Shown here: piece after piece, positions 36,706 through 48,710 of the stretch
Layout of the letters: every line of letters begins with the position of its first letter
How positions within the stretch are numbered: the stretch's first letter is position 1
Program-made: the position numbers and the translations under genes
Origin: Sinotaia quadrata
Taxonomy: Eukaryota > Mollusca > Gastropoda > Architaenioglossa > Viviparidae
Direction: 5' to 3'
Length of the DNA: 64,000 nt
NCBI GenBank assembly: GCA_028829895.1
Contig: CM054182.1
Location: 37,692,879 to 37,756,878 of the forward strand
The notes under the pieces: generated by a model
Told to the model about the DNA's origin: nothing
Database searches by the model: none
Seen by the model: only the letters and a program-made list of their open reading frames with translations

Positions 36706-37569
36706 ATGGAAACATTATTATTCGCTGTTATGAATAAGGTCTACAAGAAATTAATTATAATGCAAACTTATTACAAGAAAATAATTAAACGTTTTTGCTT
36801 GATTATAGTTACAAGGAATTGTTAGTTATATACACATATGTACAACCTAATCCATAACTCCACCATTGTGTCACAGTCTGGGTCAGAGCCAGATATGCCA
36901 TTCTCGGCTTGCAGAAAAATGGTTTCCCCTGACTCAGGGCCACGTGGAAGTCTTCGAATAATATCGCCGGGACAAACACGCTATCCCCGCCATGCCTGTA
37001 ACGATTGTGATACCAGATGTTTGAACCTTGGACTTCACTGGCAATCGATTTCTGGTTAGAACTGCGACGGTGTTAAATGGAGACGATGGTAATATAAGTA
37101 TAGCTGTTCCCGTTTACTGTCAGGGCAATCGGCGATGAAAGCGTCATCATGTAAATAAGTGTGCAGCCCATTGCTATAATCTCCCTTTGCATGTAACTTT
37201 TATTCGCGTGGGCTTAATAAAGGTCACGGAAGAATCCTCAACAATCTTGAGCTCAAGACGTAAACACTGTAATGCATTCCTTCAAGAATTATAGCCATCT
37301 GGAGACTCATGTAACGCTATATGCCATTACAAGGGCAAATTTCAGCACACATGAACCGTCAAAGGAAGGATAATTTGGTCAAATAGACAAGGTTGGGGTG
37401 GAGAGAGAGGGAGATAAATTGAGGAGGAACAGAAAATGGAGCAACAATGAAATAAGTGAAAGAGAGAAGAGAGATAAACGAAAAGGAGAGAGGAGAGCGA
37501 ACGAGAGGAAGGGAGAGAGATGAAGAAATACCTGAGACAGAGAATAGAATATGACTAAAAGCGGGTGAA
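36706..37569. other. Unique sequence with GC-richer island and purine tract
   Basis: The island at about 36870-37060 holds a 73-codon plus frame (36838-37059) that I do not recognise. A strongly purine-biased tract (GGGAGAGAGAGGGAGA-like) runs at about 37390-37530 and could form triplex DNA. Confidence 0.45.
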
Positions 37570-38134
37570 GACTATTTAAAGAATATTGCGGCTTCACCTA
37601 GACACAGTTACACACAAACTATTATCACTATAATCTCATTACTCCATTTCTGTTCTCTGATAAGAAATTTCCCTGTGATTTATAATTGATACTTATTTGT
37701 TGAATCATGTGTTAGGAAATAAGACTGTATGAATTTTGAAACAATTTGAACGTGGTATTGGAAATATTGATGTCAAATTATCTTCTCTTGTATTTAATAT
37801 ATGTATATTTGATTGTTGACTTAATACATTTATTGACTTCCTTGATAAACGTATGTTGGAGAAGAAAGTGGGTGGATGGGTGCTCACTAAATATAGTTTA
37901 AAAGATGGATTTATCTTCTCCTTTAGTAAGAAATGTGACGGTAAACTTTTGTCTTTAATATTGTGAAATTGAGAAAAACGTTACAGTGCCTGCATATCCG
38001 CCAAGTGAGAAAGACGAGTGGTATTATTATATGAGAATTATTAATAACATAAATTAATATTCTCATCATGTGTAATTAGTTATGGATGATTAAATAATAA
38101 TCATAACCATTATCTAGTGTGGCGTAAATGTCAC
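37570..38134 (-). mobile_element. Dispersed 'GTGAC' element, copy 4 (minus strand, left half)
   Basis: On the minus strand it starts GTGACATTTACGCCACACTA at 38134 and runs to about 37570. Landmarks are GGTTATGATTATTATTTAAT, ATCCATAACTAATTACACAT, CCACTCGTCTTTCTCACTTG, AAAGACAAAAGTTTACCGTC, CCACCCACTTTCTTCTCCAA, AAATCAACAATCAAATATA and TCAGAGAACAGAAATGGAGT. The right part of the family is absent. A stem pairing TGAGAATTATTAAT with ATTAATATTCTCA at 38031-38077 is preserved. Confidence 0.83.
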
Positions 38135-38599
38135 ACATATCAAATGGATTCAATGGTGGAACCAATATCCGCTAGTGCATGTTTACACAATATTTACAAA
38201 ATAATATGAAGGTAATCTATAATATAAACACATTTATTTATTTTGCAATTTATCCCATTCACCTATCTTTTCTGCATACAACTAAATATACTACATATCC
38301 TGCTTTAAAAAACTTTGTTCAAAATATCAGATAATTAAGAGTCAATCCCCTTAATATATTCTGAAATATATGTATTTCCATCATCATTTTATAATATTGC
38401 ATCGTCTACTTTATCATTTCAATAACAACATATAAGTTATTTAATTTGTATTTTGCCATTTAAAAATGAAATACCTAGTTTTAACTAAAGTATCTGTAAA
38501 AACATAAGGGTATTTTATTTTAACTAGTGTATGTTTATAAATGTAATATGAACACGATCATTATATCTGTTCCGTTAACAGTACTGCTTAAATCTTCGA
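38135..38599. other. Unique AT-rich sequence, no gene seen
   Basis: Nothing is recognised. Confidence 0.5.
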
Positions 38600-38716
38600 C
38601 ACATTTTATACCGACTGCTACTCATTGGTGAGCATTCACATCAAACAACGTGATCTAACATTTTATACCGACTGCTACTCATTGGTGAGCATTCACATCA
38701 AACAACGTGATCTAAC
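38600..38716. repeat. 57-bp perfect tandem duplication
   Basis: ACATTTTATACCGACTGCTA with CTCATTGGTGAGCATTCACA occurs twice with no visible difference, so it is recent. Confidence 0.95.
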
Positions 38717-39582
38717 ATTTTCTTTGAATCGATATAATTTAACTTTAGTGCTCATAAGGACACATTTTCAAGCACAAATCCATTATATATCCTTGACGAC
38801 ATAATCCATGTCCCCTCATTATATATCTTTGTATTTGTAACCCAGCACTTTGCTCCATTACTAATGCGTCTAAACCTATATAGGGATTTTTCAATATTTT
38901 GCTTCAATAGGTTAAGCCAGTATATAAGACTGCGTACAAAAGTGTTGATGTCAAGCTGTCTGAAGTCTTCATGGAGACATTAAATACAGGCTTCTTTCCA
39001 AGCTTAAATAACGTTCAATACTCCATATTTCATTTGCATACATAATAAGGCTAATTGTAGACAAGACTCTTTATGAAAAACATTTGCACACAATGTGCTC
39101 TAGAGGTAATGTCTTTAATGTAGTCTTGTTTTCTGTCAGGAAGTTTGTCGTGCATTGACGTCCTGCCCACAGTAATGATACAAATACTGTAAATTTTGTA
39201 AACTGCCGAGAAATGTAAAACTCTGAAGTCGGACGATAATGTAATCTTCATGAGAAATGTATTCCCCCCCCCCCCCAGCTTCCATTGACACTTCTAATAG
39301 CGGCGCTCAATTTTTGATAAAAAGTATTTTGATTTCATTAAGTGACTGCAAGTTTGAACGTCGAGGCAAGCAGTACAAAATGCAGACAACTGTGAATATA
39401 GATCACAATATAGAATACAGAAACAAATGACAGAGCTCGAAATATCACCTGCCCACCTCTTCCACAAGACAGATTACTCCGACAGATATAGAAAACACAC
39501 AGCGACAGACGGAGGGAGAGGGGGAAGAGGGAGGGAGAGAGAGTAACAATCCATCGAGAGGATACTCAGAAAACGGCGAAGG
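38717..39582. other. Unique sequence, no gene seen
   Basis: Poly-C run at about 39264-39278 and a purine tract GGAGGGAGAGGGGGAAGAGG near 39510. Otherwise nothing. Confidence 0.5.
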
Positions 39583-39736
39583 AGGTCAGAATGAAACAAA
39601 ATCGTTCTTCAAGGACACTGTACGACAGTGGGTGTACGTTATGATTTCGATGTCGAAAGAGGTCAGAATGAAACAAAATCGTTCTTCAAGGACACTGTAC
39701 GACAGTGGGTGTACGTTATGATTTCGATGTCGAAAG
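39583..39736. repeat. 77-bp perfect tandem duplication
   Basis: AGGTCAGAATGAAACAAAAT occurs at 39583 and 39660 and the full units look identical. Confidence 0.95.
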
Positions 39737-39782
39737 AAAAGAGGAAACGATGCACGTTTGCTTCGGATGAATACACTTAAAC

Positions 39783-40090
39783 GAGAAAATTGGAAATATA
39801 ATTAACAGTGCAATAGACAAGAGAAAATTGGAAATATAATTAACAGTGCAATAGACAAGAGAAAATTGGAAATATAATTAACAGTGCAATAGACAAGAGA
39901 ATAATGGAAATATAATTAACAGTGCAATAGACAAGAGAATAATGGAAATATAATTAACAGTGCAATAGACAAGAGAAAATTGGAAATATAATTAACAGTG
40001 CAATAGACAAGAGAAAATTGGAAATATAATTAACAGTGCAATAGACAAGAGAAAATTGGAAATATAATTAACAGTGCAATAGACAAGAGA
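39783..40090. repeat. 38-bp minisatellite, 8 copies
   Basis: Units GAGAAAATTGGAAATATAAT plus TAACAGTGCAATAGACAA. Two copies carry GAGAATAATGG. Confidence 0.97.
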
Positions 40091-40984
40091 ATATTGACTT
40101 ACAGGAGATTATCAGAACGCTTAACGAATTCATTTAACTGGATATATGCATTTATTCGCCTTCTCATTTTTAAAACTATTTCTCTCATTTTTTCACTCAC
40201 TTAACAGGAGTTTTTGATGTGTTTTGATTCAAATCCGCACTTTTCCAAAATGTTATTAAGCGAGGTAAGCGGAGATAATGCACCAAGACTGTTCTCATCA
40301 TGCACACAGTGAGCGAATTAGGTAGACCGTTGCCGCGCCAGACGCGCTTTTCCTGAAACCGGACGTCTGACAGACTTGAACACACACCTACGGCACTTCG
40401 CGTCAACTAATATGTTCAGGGAAAGACAACTAGATTTTCACTTCATCGCGAATCACGTAGGCTATATTATATAGTAGTAAAAGAAAGTGTTAATGTTCCA
40501 TTACTTTTAATATGCAGAAGAGAGGGAAGAAATGTGCATTAGTCTGCTGAAGACAAATTGGACACATTATAGTTAGGCTTTGTACAATTTATTGCTAAGC
40601 ACACAATTTTTTATGCACGTGACACTCGTAAACAAACTCGTTTCTCCTGACGTATTTCCGTAATAATTAGAGATATATTTCTTATCGATATCGAGACGAC
40701 ATTTGACGACACTATCGACTGGTCTGGCTGGAGTGCAACTATTTTTCTACAAGCAGAATGAAAACGTAAAATATGTAAAGTATTTTTTTTATTGAATCAC
40801 TTTTACAAGTTGTATTTATCTTGAACACTGACTACTTAAACAAAGACAATAGTCTAGTTTCCAGCATTGAGTCAAACATTGTCTCACATCTTTCATGCTT
40901 TTATGCTCTTGTTATTTCTTTTCTTTCTGTAGTCTTCTCTTTAGAAATCTTCGCCATTTTCGTCACCTGCATCGCCATTGTTTG
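40091..40984. other. Unique sequence, no gene seen
   Basis: Nothing is recognised. The minus-strand frame at 40197-40406 is not recognised. Confidence 0.5.
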
Positions 40985-41165
40985 TGTATAAACTATTTGC
41001 ATGTAATTATAAATTTGTTTATGTGTATCTGTTTTCTGTATGTCTATAAACTATATGCATGTAATTATAAATATTTCTCTCTGTACCGGTGTTTCTGTTT
41101 CTATGTATGTCTATAAACTATATGCGTGTAATTATAAATGTCTCTGTTTTTATGTATGTCTATAT
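40985..41165. repeat. Imperfect repeat of about 60 bp, 3 copies
   Basis: GTCTATAAACTATATGCATG plus TAATTATAAAT recurs three times. It is followed by TATATA and TG-rich sequence. Confidence 0.85.
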
Positions 41166-41243
41166 GTGTCTGTGTAACGGTATATATATATATATGTTTG
41201 TGTGTGTTTATATATATTTGTGTGCTTTTGTATTATGTTGATG

Positions 41244-41250
<7 letters not shown>

Positions 41251-41318
<68 letters not shown>
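41251..41318. repeat. (TG)n microsatellite
   Basis: About 34 TG units. Confidence 0.98.
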
Positions 41319-41319
<1 letters not shown>

Positions 41320-42119
41320 ATATGTATACCTCTCAGTATGAATCCGGTGTATATGTTTATAGTTGTGAATAATGTTTCAAGTTTGTGTTATTCATTATAA
41401 TTAACACGCATTTGTGTGTAAAAGCATGCCTTAGCGAATCGAAATTTCCGTTTCTCGAAATGACAGCCTATCACCACATAATAAACTAATACGTTCATTA
41501 AATTTTTCTCGATTTTTTATTACACGAAGACACGCATTCCTACACTGTGATTACACTGTGAGCTCAATCTTCCGTTTTGCCATAGTGCCCCTGCCTCTGA
41601 AATGATATAAGCAAGATAGCTGAGCAGACTATTTGTGCTTTGTTGACCCTGTCAGTGAGCAATAAAAGAAGGTGTCCTTATGGGGAAAATACTTCGAATT
41701 AATGGAATTAGTGGGCGCGATGTAATGGAGCTGGACGAGTTATTTTTAGCAACAAGTTTAGCGATTATGAGGCCCGCGTTCGACAGCCGTGTCAGTTATG
41801 TGTCTAATTTCATCATGAGAAATAAACAATGGCAGTCCTATTGGTCAGAATGAAGATTATGGTAGGAGATTAACGTCACGTACTTAAACTATGGCGGTAT
41901 CGCAACTATCACTGAATGACTGCAGTCAGGACGTGATTGTTTTCTGTTAACTAACTTAGTTTTGGATATTTTCTCCGATAGGAATTGGTTTTATTTACTC
42001 TGCGAATGAATGTCTAATGCAGGAAAAGCAGACCGGATAGGAATTCTACTTGCCAATAGGAATTTCTGTGAGTGAGAAAGAAAATAATCATGTTTAAGTG
42101 CAAGTCACCGGAGGTTGGA
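41319..42119. other. Unique sequence, no gene seen
   Basis: Nothing is recognised. Confidence 0.5.
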
Positions 42120-42283
42120 TCTTCGAAGTCTGGTCTTTATAGAGCTAAACAGACTAAACAGACTCAATCTCGTTAAAGTCTAGTCTAAAGTTAGCCAGGT
42201 TGACTGAACAGTAGTCACGTGAGAGCATGGATCAGTAAAATCTAGTCCAGTACCTTATAGCTGATTCAAAAGTTAGAGCATGT
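42120..42283. repeat. Decayed 31-bp monomers left of an element insertion
   Basis: Motifs such as GAAGTCTGGTC, AAGTCTAGTCTAAAG and AAAATCTAGTCCAGTACC match the degenerate left part of the array that resumes at 42868. Confidence 0.7.
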
Positions 42284-42867
42284 GTGACGCTAATGCCACA
42301 AACTCAATGATTAATTATGATTATTATTATTAATTAATCATCCGTAACTTATTACAAATGATAAGAATCTTCATTTATGCTATTAATAATTCCCCCAGAA
42401 GACACCACTCGTCTCTATCACTTGGCAGATATACGGGCGCTGTAAACGTTTTATCTCTTCCACAACATTAAAGACAAACATTTACTTTCACACAATATCT
42501 TACTAAAGGAGAAGACAAATCCGTCTTTTAATCTATATTTAGCGACCCCCCATCCATCCATCTTTCCAACAAAGTGATTGTGCAATAAAATTTTTTACAG
42601 CTTATAAAGTTTTGATCTCAGCCCATTGGTTGGTCTCATTCTTGTAAATCTTAGCCACTGGATAATAAAAACTACTCAGCCACATAAAACTGGTTTAGAT
42701 TACATTAGCAAGTCTCTAGCACATTCTCTACCTGAATTGTTTGCCTCCAACTTTGACAATTAAAAATATCAGCACCAGCAGTGCCCAAGGTCGGGTCACT
42801 TTGACATTTAACAATTTATATAACAATTAAGTTTAGAAATGTGGATAGGCAAATTTACTCCCCCCAC
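42284..42867 (+). mobile_element. Dispersed 'GTGAC' element, copy 5 (internally deleted)
   Basis: Both ends are present: GTGACGCTAATGCCACAA at the left and GGCAAATTTACTCCCCCCAC at the right. Compared with the full copy about 600-800 bp of the middle is missing, with the join near 42545-42580 just after TTTAGCGACCCCCC. Flanks AGCATGT and ACATGGA share only CATG, so a target duplication is not clean. It sits inside a 31-bp satellite, so it is younger than that array. Confidence 0.85.
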
Positions 42868-43690
42868 ACATGGAATATGAGCGAAGTCTGGTCCCAGTAC
42901 TGTGTGACTGAAAAATAAGTCATGCTGCAGTCTGAGTAATTGAAGTCTAGTCCACGTACTGTCTGGCTAACCGGATTATATTCACAGCATCGTCTGGTTA
43001 ACTGAATTAGGATCTCAGCAGATTCTGGCTAACTGGATTATGGTCTCAGCATAATCTTGCTAGCAGTATTAGGTAGGATCTCAGTACTGTCAGGTTTATA
43101 ATCTCAGCATTGTCTGGCTAACTGGATTAGGATCTCAGTACTGTTTCGCTAACTGGATTATAGTCTCAGCATCGTCTGTCTCACTGAATTATAATCTGAG
43201 CATCGTCTAGCTGACTGGATTATAGTCTCAGCATCGTCTTGCTAAGTGGATTTAGGATCTCAGTACTATCTCACTAACTCGGTTATAGTCTCAGTACTGT
43301 CTGGCTAGCCGGATTATAGACTCAATACTCTCTGAATAGCTAGAGTATAGTCTCAGTACTGTCTGGATAACTGGATTAGGATAACAGTACTGTCTGGATA
43401 ACTAGATTATAATATCATCAGTAGTCTGGCTAGCAGGGTTATAGACTCAGTACTGTCGAATAAGCTAGATTATATTCTCATACTGTCTGGCTAACAGGAT
43501 TAGGATATCAGTACTGTCTGGATAGCTAGATTATAATCTCAGTACTGTTTGGCTAACTGGATTAGGATATCAGTATTCTTTGGTTAACTAGACTATAGTC
43601 TTGATACTCTCTGGCTATCTGGATTAAAGTCTCAGGAGTGCCTGACTTGCTGACAGATTGTTAAGTTAAAACCTGAATAATTGAAGTTTA
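42868..43690. repeat. 31-bp satellite, about 24 copies
   Basis: Units CTGGCTAACTGGATTATAGT plus CTCAGTACTGT. Variation is extensive. It continues the decayed monomers at 42120-42283 on the other side of the inserted element. Confidence 0.92.
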
Positions 43691-44109
43691 ATCTCAGTAC
43701 TGTAGTCTTGTTAAATGTAATTTGTGTCTTAGTTGTTTGGCTAATTGGATTCAAGGCCCTTTTAATATTTGCTTCAGTTCTCTCTTTATGTCTCTGGATT
43801 CCATTTTCTCGATCAATTCAGAGTTTTTCTACACTCATGGACTTAGATATTCCATTTTATCTTTCTTTTTCAACAGCGCATGCGTATCGTTGCTCAGTTA
43901 ATAACGTGATTTATCTATTTAGTCTTATTTTGTCTAAGAGCATTGACATTTGTATGGCATAAATCAGTGAGTATATCCAGAAACCAGGCAATCAAGCACT
44001 ACTGGTCAATGCAAGAGAAGGAGTAAAAGTATTTGTATGGGGATGTATTCCATACTTTCTTTTTTTTGTTGTTTGTGGTGTATTTCCTTATCTACTTTGA
44101 GTGAGATAA
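43691..44109. other. Unique sequence, no gene assigned
   Basis: A 93-codon plus frame (43681-43962) starts inside the satellite and is hydrophobic. It is not recognised and I do not call it a gene. Confidence 0.4.
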
Positions 44110-44270
44110 TTTCCAAGAACTATGTAAGATTAGAAAGAGCGTCTTTCATGCGTTCTCTACAATATCAGGCGAGATTAACAGATTTTGAATTCATGAACTA
44201 CATAAGATTACAAAAGAATGACTTTCATGCGTTCTGTACAGTACAGTGCAAGATTAACAGATTTGTATGC
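44110..44270. repeat. Imperfect tandem duplication of about 86 bp
   Basis: AACTATGTAAGATTAGAAAG and TCTTTCATGCGTTCTCTACA in the first copy match AACTACATAAGATTACAAAA and CTTTCATGCGTTCTGTACAG in the second. Confidence 0.85.
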
Positions 44271-44363
44271 ATGAATTCATGCAGACCTGATCAAACCTCG
44301 AAATCGTAAGTGTATACAAAGCGGCGCATAAATCAAGATCTGTAATAGAATTCTGCGAGCAAA

Positions 44364-44452
44364 CAATGATGGGCACACGCCTACAGCTGTGACAAATGAA
44401 ACCGTCCCCTGGGTCAATCCTTGGTAGAAGGAAGTATTATTCCGCATTGATT
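44364..44452 (+). repeat. Dispersed repeat of about 95 bp, copy A
   Basis: CAATGATGGGCACACGCCTA, CAGCTGTGACAAATGAAACC and TATTATTCCGCATTGATT match 46297-46393. Flanks differ, so this is a dispersed rather than tandem pair. GGGTCAATCC inside it faintly resembles a Pol III box B, so a SINE fragment is possible but weakly supported. Confidence 0.75.
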
Positions 44453-44459
44453 ACATTTC

Positions 44460-45040
44460 TTCTTATGTCGTTTATAAAATTATCCGTATTGTCTAGAACA
44501 GACGTTTATCGATTATAGAATTATCTGTACTGTCTACATCAGACGTTCTATTGATATCGTTTAAAGAATTATCTGTATTGTCTACATCAGACGTTCCATT
44601 TATATAAGAGAAAGAAGCGTCTGAAGTGTTTAGAGCATAGTTCCTATGCTATTTGTTATATACGAATTCTTTATACTGTCTATAGGACATTTCCTCTTTG
44701 TGTCATAAACAAGATGATCGTTGTTTATTAGAGCATATTTCGTATGTATATATTACAGGAAAAAAGCATCTTTTACTGACTTTAGCATATATATCATAGA
44801 CAAGATGTGTTTTGTGGTCTGTAGTGTATTTTCCATTTATACTAAAGAAGGGAAATATCTTTACAGTCCACATCTGCTATTTATTTAAGAGACAGGATGT
44901 GTCCGCATATTTTATGAGCACATTTCCTGTTTCTTTTAGGAACAAGAGGTGTTCGTAGCTTCCTGTTTATAATTGAGACAGGACACATTCCTGACTGTCT
45001 TTAGGATTTCATGTTTATATCTGAGTCAGGAAAAGTCTGG
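44460..45040. repeat. Degenerate satellite of about 55-60 bp
   Basis: Clearest units at 44470-44600 carry AGAATTATCTGTATTGTCTA and CATCAGACGTTCCATTTAT. Decayed relatives with CATTTCCT and TTTATA-GAGACAGG continue to about 45040. Confidence 0.75.
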
Positions 45041-46296
45041 ATCTTCGTTTTGTGCTGATTGGAAATGAATCAGAAATTTGAAATTGGTTAATCTATATTC
45101 ACGTGTCGTGTCCCGGCCTTATCTTCGCCAAAATAAGAAAGGTCTTCGATTTCATTCGGCATGACAGAAGCGAGATTGTGCAGCAAAGCTGATTATCGAT
45201 CACTTCTTTTCTTCTCTAGCGGTGAAATGGGTTTGTTCGATTAAAGGACTTCTAATCGCAACACGTCATCGTACGGTTCCCAGAACGAAGACATCAGCGG
45301 ACCGAGTAGGTAATGGCGGCATCCTTTCCGAGCTACCCATGTCACGTCTTGCTCAATCACCCATCTGTACGTCTTCACCCCGTGCCTTAGCAGATGTACA
45401 CCATGCCACTCGTGCGTGCATGGTCTGCTGGTCAAAAGGACTCAAGTCGACATCACTACATTGCCCTCTTGTCTTTCATGTTTAATCATCCACGACGTCC
45501 TAATCAGCACGTTTGTAAGGATTGGTGACAGTGAAGCCGAGATATTTACCTCGAAATCAGTTCTCACTTTTTAATCTTAACTTCAATCATGCGGACCCTT
45601 GAATTTCGGTCTTCTGTTAGAAGTTTTGGTCATCGTCAGATGCAATAGGTCAGTGTTGTCTGATCGTACAGACTGTCATACTTATGGTGACAAGAAAGCA
45701 TTTCTATTGACATGCAATTTAAGTGTTCGTTAAATCTTGTAATAATGATTTCATCTGCTGAATATATGCGAACTTGTGCAGTCCTTTAATCTTCTATGTC
45801 GTTTACCTTGTTTGTAATTTTTAAAAAAATCAATTTAGTATTTAAAGTTTTCTCCGCAGACAAAGTGGTATCATAACTTCCCTTGCAGGTGGAATGTTTG
45901 CGCTTGTGTGACAAAGTCGCGTACGGCCGTTTGGTGAATGGCGTGACTTTGTCGACTAGCAGTTCAGATACTTAGAGCTTGCCGTCAAGTGTCTGAAAAT
46001 GCACCGTACCAAAATCAAATCGTATGTATTCTGACACTGAGGTCTATATACAAGAACAAACTTTGTTTCTGAATTTTTTTACGAAGAAAAACATCGTATG
46101 TGAATTGTATGACAAGTAACAAAACGTGTGACTGAAATGTTTGAGGAAGAGCAAACCGCAAGGGATTGAAATAAAAATACGTTAAAGTGTCGTTAACAAA
46201 ACTAGAGTCTTTTAAAACACCGCTAATCAGAGAACAAGCCAAACGTGCCTGAAATAGGGGGTTTGAACTCTGAAAAAAACAGCTCTTTCAGATAGA
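45041..46296. other. Unique sequence, GC-richer at 45090-45480, no gene assigned
   Basis: Overlapping frames on both strands (plus 45222-45485, minus 45241-45435) lie in the GC-richer part. I recognise neither, so they are not called as genes. No repeat is seen. Confidence 0.4.
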
Positions 46297-46393
46297 CAAT
46301 GATAGGCACACGCCTACAGCAAAATAACGCTGTGACAAATAAACGGTCTCCTGGGTCGTCCTTGGTTGAAGGAAATATTATTCCGCATTGATT
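46297..46393 (+). repeat. Dispersed repeat of about 95 bp, copy B
   Basis: Matches 44364-44452 with an 8-bp insertion (AAAATAAC) after GCCTACAGC. It keeps GCTGTGACAAAT, CCTGGGTC and ATTATTCCGCATTGATT. Confidence 0.75.
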
Positions 46394-46839
46394 GACTTGG
46401 TAATCAGAAATAATTTTTTTCACGTCTGATACTAAGATACAGCAATATTCAAGACAATTAAGAGAATTTAGTTATTTAATAAAGTAGTTTGTGTTCTAAT
46501 ACACACAGTAAATGATGCATCAATTGCTCTTTAGGAAATATATTTAGATCCTCCCACAATTCTGAAGTCTATTATTGAGATAGCTCTAGAATCTAGATGT
46601 ACTTTGATAAAACGACTCTTCATCCAATTGAGATGAACGTCTCTTTTGAAAATGATAATAATGTCTCACCTTTTAGTTTGGATGGTTTATCTAAATGTGC
46701 ATACGTCACCTTTACATTTTATGCCATTACTTCTTACACATCTAGAAACATTCCCGTTTATTAGTTTAATATTTATTGCAATGAGACCGGCAAAATTGTA
46801 TGCCCTAGTCTCAAGAGACACTGACAGTTATTGTCTGCC
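46394..46839. other. Unique sequence, no gene seen
   Basis: Nothing is recognised. Confidence 0.5.
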
Positions 46840-47340
46840 TATTGATAAAGTATTAGATGATTATTGATAAAGTATTAGACGATAGTCATAGACTAACTAT
46901 TGATAAATAAATGCACAAAATAGCTATGATCTAGTCATTAGTAAGTAATAACTTGAAAATCTAACGACTGTACAATTATAAATAATAACATTCGATAGCT
47001 AAATACCATCAATTGGTACAACATATTACCAATTTGTCTCTGGACTATTGATTGGGGAATAATAGAGTGATATTGCTATGGACTACACATTGGTAAATAA
47101 TAGCATCATCTGGATATTATCTACCAGCTGATAAACTGTTGTACAGATAACTATCCGGTACTAATATTTATAAAAGAGTAGTCAAAGCTTTATTGGAAAA
47201 TATTGTTTATCAAATGGTGACAGTTATCAAGTACTAAAAATACCAGTAGTTAGCTCATACCTTTGGACTACATTTTTAAAATTCTAGTACCACGTAGTTA
47301 TGAACTACTCTTTTGTAAATCTTACATTGCATAGCTATGA
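46840..47340. repeat. Very decayed repeat of about 45-50 bp
   Basis: A clean 22-bp duplication (ATTGATAAAGTATTAGATGA) at about 46840-46885 is followed by diffuse recurrences of TATTGATAAATAATAG, AGCTATGA and GGACTAC. The long-range periodicity is a judgement by eye. Confidence 0.45.
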
Positions 47341-48368
47341 TCTACAAACATATCTTGATCCAAGGCAAGTTGCATAATTAAAAATCAAACAGTTTTATTG
47401 TTATGGGAAACAAATAACACTCTCCAGATTTTATTTAACAAAATTACGCTCTAACTCCTTCGACATTTCTCAAACATTTGTTTCCTGTTAAACAAGCTGA
47501 CAAGCAGAATGCGATGCTTTTTGCTGAGAAGAAATTCAAGGACATGTAATTAAGAGCTCCTAGCAAATCTCTTTTCTTTTAAAGAATTGCTCATTTTTCT
47601 GTTTCATTTCTTTTTAATAAAGCGGAAACGATATCATATTTTTACCAATCGAAGGCATTATTAGAGACATTTTTTGTCCACAGGAAACACGCAACAATAC
47701 ATACAACAACAATACATATATATAAGACGTCACTGAGTGCTGAATACTAATGGCGATAGAAATATCATTTTCATGTTTCCTTTCAGAACACGAGAAGACT
47801 TTATGAGCAAGGAGTTGCAATTTCCAAATTGTACCACGGGGTTGACATTCACATTTGTAGACACAAATCCTGTCTGGAGAGAAAGTGCCAGACATAAACA
47901 GAACGATAGAGCCTAATTTGCTGACAATTTTCAGTTAAATTTCTGTTAGTTGTACTTTAAAATTACTCGACTAAAAGTTCTACAAGTGCAAAATACATTT
48001 CATTACCGATCCAAACTAAGAAAATAAAATGGAAGATTGTGTTTTATTCAGTAGTTTACTTAAAAATGGGCGGTAATCTTGAGTCACATGCAGAATGGAA
48101 AAGGTAATATAACCTATTGATTGTAATAAACGATTTTACCTTCATTACATAATATCAGATAAACATCATTCATTGATGCAAAAGAAATGAAAACGGCTTA
48201 ACTCCCTTTAACGATAGGAAAATCTCAACATCACTGAATACAGCAGAAACATATTACATCATTGAATGACATAACAATAAACGATTTACATTTTTTGATT
48301 TATATAACAATCTAACATCGCGTCATAGCCTTATGGATCGGTGAGAAAGTGACTTAACCTCCGTAACT
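47341..48368. other. Unique sequence, no gene assigned
   Basis: A minus-strand frame of 93 codons lies at 47614-47895. A possible 3' splice acceptor (CACTTTCTCTCCAG on the minus strand near 47875) precedes it, but I see no matching donor and no family resemblance. Confidence 0.4.
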
Positions 48369-48710
48369 GAGACAATAGTGATAAAGTTATAAATGAGACA
48401 ATAGTGATAAAGTTATAAATGAGACAATAGTGATAAAGTTATAAATGAGACAATAGTGATAAAGTTATAAATGAGACAATAGTGATAAAGTTATAAATGA
48501 GACAATAGTGATAAAGTTATAAATGAGACAATAGCGATACGAATCTAAGTGAAACAATATCGATACGACCCTAAGTGAGACATTAGCGATAAAGCTGTAA
48601 GTGCGATAAATCTCAGTAAGTGAGACAATAGTGATAAATTGCAATAGGTTAAATGGTAGCAATTAACCTTAATATGTGAGACAATAATGATAAAATACAA
48701 TAAATCATAG
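48369..48710. repeat. 26-bp minisatellite, about 6 clean and several decayed copies
   Basis: GAGACAATAGTGATAAAGTT plus ATAAAT is exact at 48369-48535. Variants such as GAGACATTAGCGATAAAGCT follow to about 48710. Confidence 0.95.

Noticed and set aside
45222..45485. Open frames on both strands in a GC-richer island
   Set aside because: Overlapping frames on opposite strands cannot both be real, and neither resembles a known protein.
47614..47895. Possible exon on the minus strand preceded by a pyrimidine-rich AG acceptor
   Set aside because: No matching donor site, no recognisable protein family, and two reading frames look equally plausible. Chance is likely in this much DNA.
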